Positions 42,130 through 51,198 of a stretch of DNA of 64,000 nucleotides are shown piece by piece. The stretch lies in contig JAPXLN010000006.1 of assembly GCA_033809515.1 (NCBI GenBank), positions 24,206-88,205 on the forward strand, written 5' to 3'. The notes beneath the pieces were generated by a model. It was not told where the DNA came from. It did not search any database and saw nothing but the letters and a program-made list of their open reading frames with translations. Both the position numbers and the translations under genes were made by a program. How positions within the stretch are numbered: the stretch's first letter is position 1; each line of letters opens with the position of its first letter. This stretch comes from JAPXLN01 sp033809515. Lineage in GTDB: Bacteria; Bacillota; Sulfobacillia; Fermentithermobacillales; Fermentithermobacillaceae.

Positions 42130-44007
42130 ATGTCCAGGACCTATTTTGACCCTGAGCTTATAGAGGAGATACGGGCAAGAGCTGATATAGTAGCTGTTAT
42201 TTCTGAGCATGTCAGGCTGAAAAAAACCGGCAGAAACTATGTAGGGCTTTGCCCTTTTCACCAGGAGAAGACCCCCTCCTTCAATGTAGACCCCGACAAG
42301 CAGTTTTACTATTGCTTTGGGTGCGGCGCCGGAGGCGATGTTTTCGCTTTTCTCATGAAAGGGCAGGGCCTTTCGTTCCCTGAGGCAGTCATAGCTTTGG
42401 CCCAGAGAACAGGGGTCAGCCTTCCGCCGCCTAGGATGACCCCTGAGGATGATGCAAGAGCCCGTCAGAGGAAGAAGCTTCTTTCGGTCCTGGAGTTTGC
42501 CGGGGAGAAGTACAGGGAGTACCTTTTTTCACGGGCCGGAGCGGATGCGCTTTCGTATTTGGAGGGGCGGGGCCTTTCACGTGAAACCATCGAGAAGTTT
42601 CAGTTAGGCGCTTGCCCTGACAGATGGGATTACATTGCTGAGTCTGCAGGCAGAGCCGGCTTTGACCTGTCAGATTTTGAGACGGCCGGACTGCTCGTGA
42701 AGCGTGCCGGCGGCAGCTACTACGACAGGTTCAGGCACAGGGTTATGTTTCCTGTCTGGGACGGGCGGGGCACGTTAATTGCGTTTGCCGGGCGAGCTCT
42801 TGGCGGTGATCCGGCCAAATATCTGAATGCTCCGGAAACACCCCTTTTCCACAAAGGCAGGGAGCTTTACGCCCTGAACCTGGCAAAACCTTCTATAAGG
42901 CTCTCGGGCAGGGTTCTCCTAATGGAAGGGTACATGGATGTTGTCACAGCTTTTCAGCATGGCATAGACTATGCAGTTGCGTGTATGGGTACGGCGCTGA
43001 CAGATCACCAGGCCAGAACGATCCTTCTCCTTGCCGAACAAGTGGTTTTGGCCTACGACTGGGATGAAGCTGGAAAGAGGGCTGTCAGACGCGCTATTGA
43101 CATTTTCAGAGAAGCCGGTGGGAAGACCGCTGTCTTGATGTTGGACGGTGCAAAAGACCCTGATGCTTTTCTGAGGGAACGCGGTGCCCGGGAGTTCATT
43201 GACAAGATACATAATGCTCATGCTGACATACGCTTCATATACGAAGAGGCCAGAAACCTGGGTGATGTGGCGCGAACTGAGGGCAAACTCGAGGTAGCAG
43301 AGGCTATGGTGCCGGTCTTGGCCTCCCTTGAGAGCAACCTTGAGCGAACCGTTTACGTAGAGGAGATAGCAAGGGATCTTGGGATCCGGAAGGAGTCTTT
43401 GGACAAGGATGTCGAATTGTATAGAAGGCAGATGTCGCCGGCCCCAAAGTATAAAAAGTCTGAAAACAGGGATACTACTGGTTATGACAACCAGAGAGTG
43501 TCTGATAATGTAAGTTCAGGGCAAAAGCAATCGATCAAGGCAGGATCCGGGTACCTGGATGGCGAACTTGGTATATCTCGGAGGAGAGCCGAAGAAGGTA
43601 TTGTCAGGTGCCTGCTTGAGGAGCCGGGGCTGACCGGATGGGTTGAGGCAAACGTTCGCGGCGGTTTTTTGGATGAGAATTGCGCCCGGGCATTTGGCGC
43701 ACTCTCAAGTGGTCCGGTGAGCTCGATTAGAGATGAGAAGACGCTTGCATGGTTGGCAGAATTGTGCGTACGCTTTGGCCCTGTGGAAGATGCAAAGAGA
43801 ATATTGACAGATTGTCTTAGAAGGTTGAGAGAGGTCCGCCTGGCTGAGCTGCGGGACCAGATGGCAATAGCTGAGCGCAGAAACGATGCCCGTGCGTTTG
43901 AGCTGCTTGAGGAGTACCAGAAGCTCTTGAAGGAAGTGAAATCCAAGGGGGAAGACGGTGACGGACCTGCCGCCCCAGGTGATTTCCTCAGGAGGGAAGA
44001 GGTTTGA
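42130..44007 (+). CDS. dnaG: DNA primase DnaG
   Basis: 625 residues. N-terminal CHC2 zinc finger (C-P-F-H, then C-F-G-C-G-A-G-G, about 40-66), catalytic core with Toprim motif (E-G-Y-M-D-V near 265 and Y-D-W-D-E-A-G near 313) and a C-terminal helicase-interaction domain after a low-complexity linker (about 440-480). It makes RNA primers at the fork. ATG 42130 gives the usual D-P-E-L-I-E-E-I-R-A-R-A-D-I start; TTG 42121 is an alternative, and the frame is open further upstream without family similarity. rpoD overlaps its stop. Confidence 0.95.
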   Translation: MSRTYFDPELIEEIRARADIVAVISEHVRLKKTGRNYVGLCPFHQEKTPSFNVDPDKQFYYCFGCGAGGDVFAFLMKGQGLSFPEAVIALAQRTGVSLPPPRMTPEDDARARQRKKLLSVLEFAGEKYREYLFSRAGADALSYLEGRGLSRETIEKFQLGACPDRWDYIAESAGRAGFDLSDFETAGLLVKRAGGSYYDRFRHRVMFPVWDGRGTLIAFAGRALGGDPAKYLNAPETPLFHKGRELYALNLAKPSIRLSGRVLLMEGYMDVVTAFQHGIDYAVACMGTALTDHQARTILLLAEQVVLAYDWDEAGKRAVRRAIDIFREAGGKTAVLMLDGAKDPDAFLRERGAREFIDKIHNAHADIRFIYEEARNLGDVARTEGKLEVAEAMVPVLASLESNLERTVYVEEIARDLGIRKESLDKDVELYRRQMSPAPKYKKSENRDTTGYDNQRVSDNVSSGQKQSIKAGSGYLDGELGISRRRAEEGIVRCLLEEPGLTGWVEANVRGGFLDENCARAFGALSSGPVSSIRDEKTLAWLAELCVRFGPVEDAKRILTDCLRRLREVRLAELRDQMAIAERRNDARAFELLEEYQKLLKEVKSKGEDGDGPAAPGDFLRREEV

Positions 44008-45272
44008 AGGAACTGCATGAGGGCATGGATACAATAGGGCAGTTGATAGCGGCTGGAAAGAAGAAGGGCTATTTGACGTACAACGAGATCGCTGACACCC
44101 TTCACCATCTTGATCTCAATGCCCAGCAGATCGATGACGTATATAAGACGTGCTACGATTTGGGGATCGAAATCGTAGGAAGCAAGACATCACCTACTGC
44201 AGCTTCAGGAGTGCGTACCAGGGGTCGGGTTGTCAGACTGGCCGGCGAGACTGAAGACGATGCTGAAGATGACGCTGAACACGACGCTTCCGGTGATCCC
44301 GGAGACGATCGGCACGACCAGCAGCGGGACGATCCTCCTGCAGAAGCTGTATTCGCTGATAAGGATGAGTCTTCCGGGGAAGTCGCCGAAGGCGAGGCCG
44401 CTGAAGATGGTTCGGATACAGCTATTGCAGTGCCTCAAAGTGTAGCTTTGGATGATCCGGTCAGAATGTACCTGAAGGAGATCGGCCGGGTTTCGCTTTT
44501 GACAGCTGAAGAGGAAGTGGAACTGGCCAAGCGGATGGAGATGGGTGATAAGGAGGCCAAGAGCCGCCTTATCGAGGCAAACCTCAGATTGGTGGTGTCT
44601 ATCGCCAAGCGCTATGTTGGCCGGGGTATGCAGTTTCTTGATCTGATTCAGGAAGGCAACATGGGTCTCATAAAAGCTGTGGAGAAGTTTGATTACAGAA
44701 AAGGGTACAAGCTTTCAACCTACGCAACCTGGTGGATTAGGCAGGCCATTACAAGAGCTATAGCTGACCAGGCCCGGACCATAAGGATTCCTGTACATAT
44801 GGTGGAAACCATAAACAAGCTTATTCGGACGTCTCGACACCTTGTACAGGAACTGGGCAGAGAGCCTACACCGGAGGAGATTGCCGAGGAGATGGGGATC
44901 ACCCCTGAAAAAGTTCGGGAGATCCTGAAAATCGCACAGGAACCGGTTTCCCTGGAAACGCCTATTGGCGAGGAGGAAGACAGTCACCTGGGTGATTTCA
45001 TCGAGGACGAGGACGCTCTGGCTCCCGTGGAAGCAGCTTCTTTTCTGCTCTTGAAGGAGCAGATCGAGGAAGTGCTTGATACACTGAATGACAGAGAACA
45101 GAAAGTCTTGAGATTGCGCTTTGGCCTTGATGACGGCAAAGCAAGAACCCTTGAAGAAGTGGGTCGTGAGTTTGGAGTGACACGGGAACGAATTAGGCAG
45201 ATTGAGGCCAAAGCTCTGAGAAAACTACGACATCCTCAGAGAAGTAAGAGGCTAAAAGACTACTTGATGTAA
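44004..45272 (+). CDS. rpoD: RNA polymerase primary sigma factor (SigA/RpoD)
   Basis: 422 residues. Region 1.1 at the N-terminus, then an acidic Asp/Glu-rich stretch (about 80-140) longer than in B. subtilis SigA, region 1.2 (D-P-V-R-M-Y-L-K-E-I-G), region 2 (D-L-I-Q-E-G-N-M-G-L-I-K-A-V-E-K-F and Y-A-T-W-W-I-R-Q-A-I), region 3 and region 4 (E-V-G-R-E-F-G-V-T-R-E-R-I-R-Q-I-E). TTG start overlaps the dnaG stop (TTGA), the usual dnaG-rpoD macromolecular synthesis arrangement. Confidence 0.97.
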   Translation: MKELHEGMDTIGQLIAAGKKKGYLTYNEIADTLHHLDLNAQQIDDVYKTCYDLGIEIVGSKTSPTAASGVRTRGRVVRLAGETEDDAEDDAEHDASGDPGDDRHDQQRDDPPAEAVFADKDESSGEVAEGEAAEDGSDTAIAVPQSVALDDPVRMYLKEIGRVSLLTAEEEVELAKRMEMGDKEAKSRLIEANLRLVVSIAKRYVGRGMQFLDLIQEGNMGLIKAVEKFDYRKGYKLSTYATWWIRQAITRAIADQARTIRIPVHMVETINKLIRTSRHLVQELGREPTPEEIAEEMGITPEKVREILKIAQEPVSLETPIGEEEDSHLGDFIEDEDALAPVEAASFLLLKEQIEEVLDTLNDREQKVLRLRFGLDDGKARTLEEVGREFGVTRERIRQIEAKALRKLRHPQRSKRLKDYLM

Positions 45273-45929
45273 ATGGCAACCGCGAACCGTAATCACATGA
45301 GCGAAGCAGAGCATCCAGTCCCCCGGGGAGAGCTCGAGGGACTGGTGCCTTTGTCTTCCATCTTCTCAAGCTTCTTTAAGATAGGAGCTTTTACTTTTGG
45401 GGGAGGGTGGGCAATGGTACCCTTAATCCAGAAGGAGTTGGTATCCCACAGGAAGTGGTTGGAAGACGAAGAGTTCTTGGACATGCTTGCAGTTGCCCAG
45501 AGCAGTCCCGGCCCCATTGCTATCAACACATCGGTTATCACCGGCTACAAAATGAGGAGATTTCCCGGGGCGGTAGTAGCTATGCTGGGTTCTGCTCTCC
45601 CTTCTTTCTTGGTTATCCTCGCGTTGGCCGGATTGCTGCTGAAGTTCAAGACCATGCCATTGATCGAGGCCGCCTTCAAAGGCATGCGGCCTGTCATCTT
45701 CGGCCTGCTGGTCAGCGCCATGTGGCAGGCGGGAAAGAGCACCATAAAAAGCAGGGAGGATGTAGTAGCGCTCCTTTTGGCTGCAGTGCTCCTTTTGGGC
45801 TTTGGGCTGAACCCCATTTTGGTGGTGTTGGCAGGCGCCGCAGTTGGCATAGCCCGGGGTCTTTGGCGAAGAAGGGGCCAGACAGACTCCAAAGATGCTG
45901 CCCGGAGCGATCCAGGAGGGGGTTCATAG
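45273..45929 (+). CDS. Chromate transporter family protein (first half)
   Basis: 218 residues: a single ChrA-type domain with F-F-K-I-G-A-F-T-F-G-G-G-W-A-M-V-P-L and A-V-A-Q-S-S-P-G-P-I-A-I-N and about five hydrophobic segments. Firmicutes often carry two short CHR proteins where Proteobacteria have one fused ChrA. Some pairs export chromate; for many the substrate is unproven. The start abuts the rpoD stop, so it is probably cotranscribed with the sigma factor gene. Confidence 0.88.
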   Translation: MATANRNHMSEAEHPVPRGELEGLVPLSSIFSSFFKIGAFTFGGGWAMVPLIQKELVSHRKWLEDEEFLDMLAVAQSSPGPIAINTSVITGYKMRRFPGAVVAMLGSALPSFLVILALAGLLLKFKTMPLIEAAFKGMRPVIFGLLVSAMWQAGKSTIKSREDVVALLLAAVLLLGFGLNPILVVLAGAAVGIARGLWRRRGQTDSKDAARSDPGGGS

Positions 45930-46451
45930 GTGATCCTTCGAGAAGTGTTCCTGACTTTCTTCAAGATCGGCGCCTTTAGCTTCGGAGGCGGTTATGCCAT
46001 GCTTCCCCTAATATCTGCCGAGGTTGTAGATGCGCGAAACTGGCTTTCCATGTCAGAGTTCATCGATGTCATTGCCATTTCCCAGGGCACTCCAGGTCCT
46101 ATAGCTATTAATGCCGCCACTTACGTTGGTTATAAGGTGGCCGGGCCCCTCGGGTCCCTTGTAGCTACTTCCGGTGTGGTGCTTCCCTCTTTGATAATCA
46201 TGACCATTCTGGGAAGTCTTTTTCTGAGGTTCAGAAAGCTCACCGCAGCTCAGGACATGTTCAGCGGAATTCGGCCGGTAGTGGTAGCTCTCATAGCCAG
46301 AGCTGCTTTTTCGGTGCTTCCTTCATCGGTCACGGGCATACTATCCGGGGTACTGGCAGCAGGAACCGTTGTCGCCATGGTTGTGTTTGAGGCAAACCCA
46401 ATAGTTCTTCTGGCAGCAGCCGGCGTATTGGGCGTCATCATGTACAGGTAG
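45930..46451 (+). CDS. Chromate transporter family protein (second half)
   Basis: 173 residues, homologous to its neighbour: F-F-K-I-G-A-F-S-F-G-G-G-Y-A-M-L-P-L and A-I-S-Q-G-T-P-G-P-I-A-I-N. Probably forms a heterodimer with it in the membrane. GTG start directly after the preceding stop. Confidence 0.88.
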   Translation: MILREVFLTFFKIGAFSFGGGYAMLPLISAEVVDARNWLSMSEFIDVIAISQGTPGPIAINAATYVGYKVAGPLGSLVATSGVVLPSLIIMTILGSLFLRFRKLTAAQDMFSGIRPVVVALIARAAFSVLPSSVTGILSGVLAAGTVVAMVVFEANPIVLLAAAGVLGVIMYR

Positions 46452-46465
46452 GTCATGACGACTCA

Positions 46466-46495
46466 TTGGGATAGTTCGGGAATACAGGGTATAAT
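46466..46495 (+). promoter_or_regulatory. Promoter of the gap glycolytic operon
   Basis: TTGGGA (46466-46471), an 18-base spacer and perfect TATAAT (46490-46495), 56 bases before gap. No CggR-type repressor gene precedes the operon. Confidence 0.65.
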
Positions 46496-46551
46496 GAGGC
46501 CGGACTCGAGAAGTCTGAGCAAAATGGTAGGAACTAGGAGGTACATAGTAA

Positions 46552-47556
46552 ATGGTTAGGGTAGGTATCAACGGCTTTGGGAGCATCGGGAGGCGGTTTC
46601 TTAGGGCTTCTGCCGGTCAGAACGAATTCGAGATCGTTGCTGTAAACGACCTCACCGATCCGGGTACATTAGCTCATCTTCTTAAGTATGACACGAACTA
46701 TGGGACAATGAAGGCAGATGTCCGGCACAGCGGTGAGGCGCTCTTGGTTGACGGTCGCGAGATTCGCGTGCTGTCTGAACGTGATCCGGCAAATCTCCCC
46801 TGGAAGGCCCTGGGGGTTGACATTGTGGTTGAGTCTACCGGAAGGTTCACTCAGAAGGAGAAAGCTTACGCTCACATTTCGCCTGCAGGCGCCAAGAAGG
46901 TCATAATCTCCGCTCCTGCGAAAAACGAAGACATTACCATTGTTATGGGTGTCAACCACGACAAGTACGACCCGGCGGCCCATAATGTGATTTCTAACGC
47001 ATCCTGCACTACCAATGCTCTTGCACCGGTGGCCAAAGTGCTTGACGACTCCTTCGGCATACAAGAAGGGCTCATGACGACTATCCACGCTTATACCAAC
47101 GACCAGGTGACCTTGGACTTCCCTCATAAGGACCTTAGAAGGGGCCGGGCAGCAGCTGTTAACATGATTCCCACCACAACCGGTGCTGCCAGGGCTATTA
47201 GCCTGGTGCTCCCGCACCTGCAAGGGAAACTTAACGGTATGGCTTTCAGGGTTCCTGTTCCGGCTGTCTCTGCAGTGGACCTGGTAGTAACGGTCAAGGA
47301 TGCTGCCAGCGCAGAAGAAGTGAACAAGGCAATGGAGAAGGCATCCAAGGGCGAGCTTGCGGGCATACTTGGCATCTCTTATGAGCCGCTGGTTTCCTCC
47401 GACCACAAAGGGATGAAGGAATCTTCAGTAGTGGATGCACTGTCAACTCAGGCAGTGGGTCACCTTGTGAAAGTAATCGCCTGGTACGACAACGAGTGGG
47501 GCTACAGTGAGAGGCTTGTTGATCTGGTGAAGTTTGTGGCCGCCAAGGGTCTATGA
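46552..47556 (+). CDS. gap: Glyceraldehyde-3-phosphate dehydrogenase
   Basis: 334 residues. Rossmann start G-I-N-G-F-G-S-I-G-R, N-D-L after the second strand (D33 favours NAD), the catalytic S-N-A-S-C-T-T-N (C152) and W-Y-D-N-E-W-G-Y-S. It oxidises glyceraldehyde-3-phosphate to 1,3-bisphosphoglycerate. First gene of gap-pgk-tpi-gpmI-eno-secG. Confidence 0.97.
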   Translation: MVRVGINGFGSIGRRFLRASAGQNEFEIVAVNDLTDPGTLAHLLKYDTNYGTMKADVRHSGEALLVDGREIRVLSERDPANLPWKALGVDIVVESTGRFTQKEKAYAHISPAGAKKVIISAPAKNEDITIVMGVNHDKYDPAAHNVISNASCTTNALAPVAKVLDDSFGIQEGLMTTIHAYTNDQVTLDFPHKDLRRGRAAAVNMIPTTTGAARAISLVLPHLQGKLNGMAFRVPVPAVSAVDLVVTVKDAASAEEVNKAMEKASKGELAGILGISYEPLVSSDHKGMKESSVVDALSTQAVGHLVKVIAWYDNEWGYSERLVDLVKFVAAKGL

Positions 47557-47578
47557 CCTGAAAGGTGGCATATGGGAT

Positions 47579-48775
47579 ATGTCTAAGGCTGTTACCAAGG
47601 CTTCAGTTAAGGACGCTGTAGTTGAAGGAATGAGGTGTCTTTGCAGGGTGGACTACAATGTCCCCTTGAGAGGAGACACTATCACCGACGATACCAGGAT
47701 CAAAGCTTCGCTGCCGACCGTAAGATATCTGGTAGAAAACGATGCCAGGGTTATCCTTATGTCCCACCTGGGAAGGCCCGGCGGGACAATCGTTGACGGT
47801 CTCAGACTTGATCCCGTGGCGCGCAAGCTGTCAGAGCTCCTTGGCGAGGACGTTCTGAAACTCGATGATTGCACCGGCGCTCAGGTTGAAGCCAGGGTGG
47901 CGCGGATGAAGCCGGGCGATGTGGTTCTTCTTGAAAACCTCAGATTTCACCCCGAAGAAGAGAAGAATGACCCTGGTTTTGCACAGGCCCTTGCATCTCT
48001 GGGCGATGTCTATGTCAACGATGCTTTCGGCACCGCTCACCGCGCCCATGCGTCAACGGCGGGAGTGGCGGCGTTTCTTCCGGCCTACGCAGGGTTTCTC
48101 ATGCAAAAAGAGATTGAAGCTTTGACCAAACTCCTTATTGAACCGGCAAGACCCTTCGTGGCCCTAATAGGCGGCGCCAAAGTCTCAGACAAGCTGGGAA
48201 TTCTGTCTAACCTCCTCGATATAGTGGACAGCCTTCTCATCGGCGGCGGAATGGCCAATACATTCCTGCTGGCTGAAGGCTATGAGGTAGGGAACTCCCT
48301 TTGTGAACCGGGGCTTGTAGAAGACGCTCGGGCAGTCATTGACAAAGCTCGCAGACTCGGGAGAGTTTTGCTCTTGCCCGAGGACGTGGTGTTAGCTTCT
48401 GAACCAAAGCAAGGGTCTATTATGAGTATTGCCCCGGCACGGCAGATACAGGCCGGCCTTATGGCTTTGGACATTGGCCCGTTGACACGAAAGACCTTCT
48501 GCAATGCCCTTTCCGGGGCCGGGACCATTTTTTGGAACGGCCCCATGGGTGTTTTCGAAATGGAAGACTTCAGGGGAGGAACCATGGAGATGGCCGCTGC
48601 CGTCGCCGCATGCAAAGGCTTTACAGTTGTCGGCGGCGGTGACTCCCTTGCCGCAGTAGAGATGTCTGGGTTAGCCGGCAAAATAAGTCACCTGTCAACA
48701 GGCGGCGGAGCTTCCCTTGAGTTTCTGGAGGGAAAGGATCTCCCCGGAGTCATTGCTCTTAAGGATAAGCGTTGA
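47579..48775 (+). CDS. pgk: Phosphoglycerate kinase
   Basis: 398 residues. R-V-D-Y-N-V-P-L (the usual form is R-V-D-F-N-V-P), S-H-L-G-R-P, L-L-E-N-L-R-F-H, the hinge region and C-terminal G-G-G-D-S-L-A-A-V and S-T-G-G-G-A-S-L-E-F. It makes ATP from 1,3-bisphosphoglycerate. ATG 47579 (AAAGGTGG upstream) gives the family N-terminus; the longer frame overlaps gap. Confidence 0.97.
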   Translation: MSKAVTKASVKDAVVEGMRCLCRVDYNVPLRGDTITDDTRIKASLPTVRYLVENDARVILMSHLGRPGGTIVDGLRLDPVARKLSELLGEDVLKLDDCTGAQVEARVARMKPGDVVLLENLRFHPEEEKNDPGFAQALASLGDVYVNDAFGTAHRAHASTAGVAAFLPAYAGFLMQKEIEALTKLLIEPARPFVALIGGAKVSDKLGILSNLLDIVDSLLIGGGMANTFLLAEGYEVGNSLCEPGLVEDARAVIDKARRLGRVLLLPEDVVLASEPKQGSIMSIAPARQIQAGLMALDIGPLTRKTFCNALSGAGTIFWNGPMGVFEMEDFRGGTMEMAAAVAACKGFTVVGGGDSLAAVEMSGLAGKISHLSTGGGASLEFLEGKDLPGVIALKDKR

Positions 48776-48790
48776 AAAGGAGAGACCGTG

Positions 48791-49576
48791 ATGCGTACGC
48801 CACTTTTGGCCGCAAACTGGAAAATGAACAAGACCATAGAAGAGGCTTTGCAGTTTGTCGGCCCGTTTTTGCAGGCAGCTAACGCTGAAGAAGGCAAGGG
48901 CCTATGGCCCGAGATTCTCATATGCCCTCCTTTTACTGCCTTGCCTGCCCTTTCGGCGGCCCTGGCAGAGAGTTCAGTGGGTCTTGGCGGACAGGATGTG
49001 TTCTGGGAGAAGCAGGGAGCTTTTACCGGAGAGATCTCTCCGGGGATGCTTAAGGATGCCGGGTGCACCTATGTCATAGTAGGCCATTCAGAGCGCCGGC
49101 ACCTCCTAGGCGAGACAGATGAGATGGTTGAAGCAAAGGTCAGAGCAGCTTTGAATGAAGGTCTCCGTCCGGTAATCTGCGTAGGTGAGACCCTGGAAGA
49201 AAGAGAAAAGGGTGACACTTACGAGGTGTGTCGCAGGATGACCCGGCTGGGTCTGGCCGGAGTCAAGCCTGATGAAGCATCATCTGTGGTCATGGCCTAT
49301 GAGCCTGTCTGGGCCATAGGGACCGGCAAAGAAGCAAAGCCTGAAGATGCGGGAAAAGTTGTTCGTCACATAAGGGAGACCGTTGACGCAGTTTTGGGGC
49401 CCGGAGGGTCAGCTCAAGTGCGAGTTCTCTATGGCGGCAGCGTCAAATCCGCCAACATAAGGCAGTTCATGCTTGACGAAGACATTGACGGTGCTCTTGT
49501 AGGAGGAGCCAGCTTGGATCCTGTGGAGTTTGCCCGTATAGCATCTGAGATTCGGAAGGTGAGGCCGCCCCGATGA
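48791..49576 (+). CDS. tpiA: Triosephosphate isomerase
   Basis: 261 residues. Catalytic residues in context: A-A-N-W-K-M-N-K (Lys), V-G-H-S-E-R-R (His) and A-Y-E-P-V-W-A-I-G-T-G (Glu and loop 6), then Y-G-G-S-V-K and G-A-L-V-G-G-A-S-L. It interconverts the two triose phosphates. ATG 48791 is 8 bases after AGGAG; the adjacent GTG 48788 is possible. Confidence 0.97.
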   Translation: MRTPLLAANWKMNKTIEEALQFVGPFLQAANAEEGKGLWPEILICPPFTALPALSAALAESSVGLGGQDVFWEKQGAFTGEISPGMLKDAGCTYVIVGHSERRHLLGETDEMVEAKVRAALNEGLRPVICVGETLEEREKGDTYEVCRRMTRLGLAGVKPDEASSVVMAYEPVWAIGTGKEAKPEDAGKVVRHIRETVDAVLGPGGSAQVRVLYGGSVKSANIRQFMLDEDIDGALVGGASLDPVEFARIASEIRKVRPPR

Positions 49577-51198
49577 GCTTTCGGGCCGGAAAAGCGCCCA
49601 GGCCGGTCGCCCTGGTCATCCTTGACGGATGGGGGGTATCAAAGACCAGTCCCAGCCCGGTGACGGTGGCAGATGCGCCCGTCTTCCGGGCTCTCTGGGA
49701 TGCGTGTCCTCATACCCTCCTTGACGCTTCAGGGGAGGCTGTAGGGCTACGGCATGGTCAAATGGGTGACTCCAACGTAGGACACCTGAACATCGGAGCA
49801 GGACGTATTGTTTACCAGGACATTGTGAGAATAAGCCGCCACATCAGGGACGGCTCTTTTTTCTCGAACCCAGCCTTTATGGCCGCTGTAGACAATGTCA
49901 AACGGCGGTCCTCCACTCTTCATCTGATGGGTCTTGTATCTGACGGAGGCGTCCACAGCGGTCAGGATCATCTGTATGCTCTCATTGATTTGGCAAAGAA
50001 CAACGGACTCGAGAAAGTAAGGGTCCACGCTTTTCTGGATGGGCGGGACGTTCCGCCGAATTCTGCAGCTCAGTATCTTGCCGGTCTCGAGAACAAGCTT
50101 GAGACAGCAGGCGTAGGGCGCATGGCTTCCGTGATGGGCCGTTTCTACGCCATGGACCGGGATAAGCGATGGGAACGGCTGGAGAAAGCTTACAAGCTCT
50201 TGATTCGAGGCGAAGGGGATACCTTCACAGGATGGAGACAGGCTTTGGATGCTGCCTACTGCCGGGGTGAAACCGATGAGTTTGTCAGCCCGGCGGCCCT
50301 GTCTTGTGACCCTGAAGACTTTATCAATCCAGGTGATTCGGTTATCTTCTTTAATTTTAGGGCAGACAGGGCAAGGGAGATAACCCGTGCCTTTGTGGAC
50401 GATGACTTCCTGGGTTTTCCCCGCGGTCCGAAAGTCGATGTCTGCTTTTGCGGCATGGTCCGGTACGAGGAAGATCTCCCCGGGAACTACGCATACCTTC
50501 CTCTTATCCTGGACAACACCCTCGGAGAAGTGGTTTCTGCAGCAGGGCTTCGCCAGCTCAGGATAGCTGAGACCGAAAAATACGCCCACGTGACTTTCTT
50601 TCTTAACGGCAAGAAGGACCGGCCATTTCCAGGCGAAGACCGGATTTTGGTCCCCTCTCCCAAGGAAGTGGCTACCTATGATGAGAAACCGGAAATGAGC
50701 GCAGCGGAAGTGACAGATGCTGCCATCGAGAAAATAGCATCAGGAGAGTATGACCTCATGGTCATTAATTACGCCAATCCGGATATGGTCGGGCATACGG
50801 GGGTTTTCAAGGCCGGGGTCAAGGCTCTTGAGGCGGTGGACGCATGTCTCGGTCGTTTGGTGAGAGCGTTGCTGAACTCAGGAGGAGCAGCCCTTATGGT
50901 TGCCGATCATGGTAACATCGAGGAACTGGTTCAGGAGGCAGGCCCTTTGGCCCAGGGCCACACTTACCATTCGTCTAACCCGGTTCCCTGCATTTTGGTG
51001 GAACCCGGGGAGGTGGAGGTAGTCCTGCGCAACGCCCGGGTGTGTTTTAGCCCGGGATTGCCGGGGGCATCCGGGACAACGCTGAAGCCGGGGATTCTGG
51101 CAGACGTGGCGCCTACAGTTCTTGACTTAATGGGCCTTGCGAAACCCCCGGAAATGGACAGGGAGACCTTAATAGTACCACCGTTTTCAGGAAGGTGA
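49573..51198 (+). CDS. gpmI: Phosphoglycerate mutase, 2,3-bisphosphoglycerate-independent
   Basis: 541 residues; family members are about 510. Alkaline-phosphatase-type core with V-I-L-D-G-W-G and the nucleophile in M-G-D-S-N-V-G-H-L-N-I-G-A-G-R; Mn ligands in N-Y-A-N-P-D-M-V-G-H-T-G and V-A-D-H-G-N. It interconverts 3- and 2-phosphoglycerate without cofactor. The extra length includes a segment near the C-terminus (about 480-510) not typical of the family. ATG overlaps the tpiA stop by 4 bases. Confidence 0.95.
   Translation: MSFRAGKAPRPVALVILDGWGVSKTSPSPVTVADAPVFRALWDACPHTLLDASGEAVGLRHGQMGDSNVGHLNIGAGRIVYQDIVRISRHIRDGSFFSNPAFMAAVDNVKRRSSTLHLMGLVSDGGVHSGQDHLYALIDLAKNNGLEKVRVHAFLDGRDVPPNSAAQYLAGLENKLETAGVGRMASVMGRFYAMDRDKRWERLEKAYKLLIRGEGDTFTGWRQALDAAYCRGETDEFVSPAALSCDPEDFINPGDSVIFFNFRADRAREITRAFVDDDFLGFPRGPKVDVCFCGMVRYEEDLPGNYAYLPLILDNTLGEVVSAAGLRQLRIAETEKYAHVTFFLNGKKDRPFPGEDRILVPSPKEVATYDEKPEMSAAEVTDAAIEKIASGEYDLMVINYANPDMVGHTGVFKAGVKALEAVDACLGRLVRALLNSGGAALMVADHGNIEELVQEAGPLAQGHTYHSSNPVPCILVEPGEVEVVLRNARVCFSPGLPGASGTTLKPGILADVAPTVLDLMGLAKPPEMDRETLIVPPFSGR

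Noticed and set aside
46669..47406. 245-codon minus frame
   Set aside because: Antisense to gap, including its active-site cysteine region.
49747..50589. 280-codon minus frame
   Set aside because: Antisense to gpmI, whose catalytic motifs are all present.
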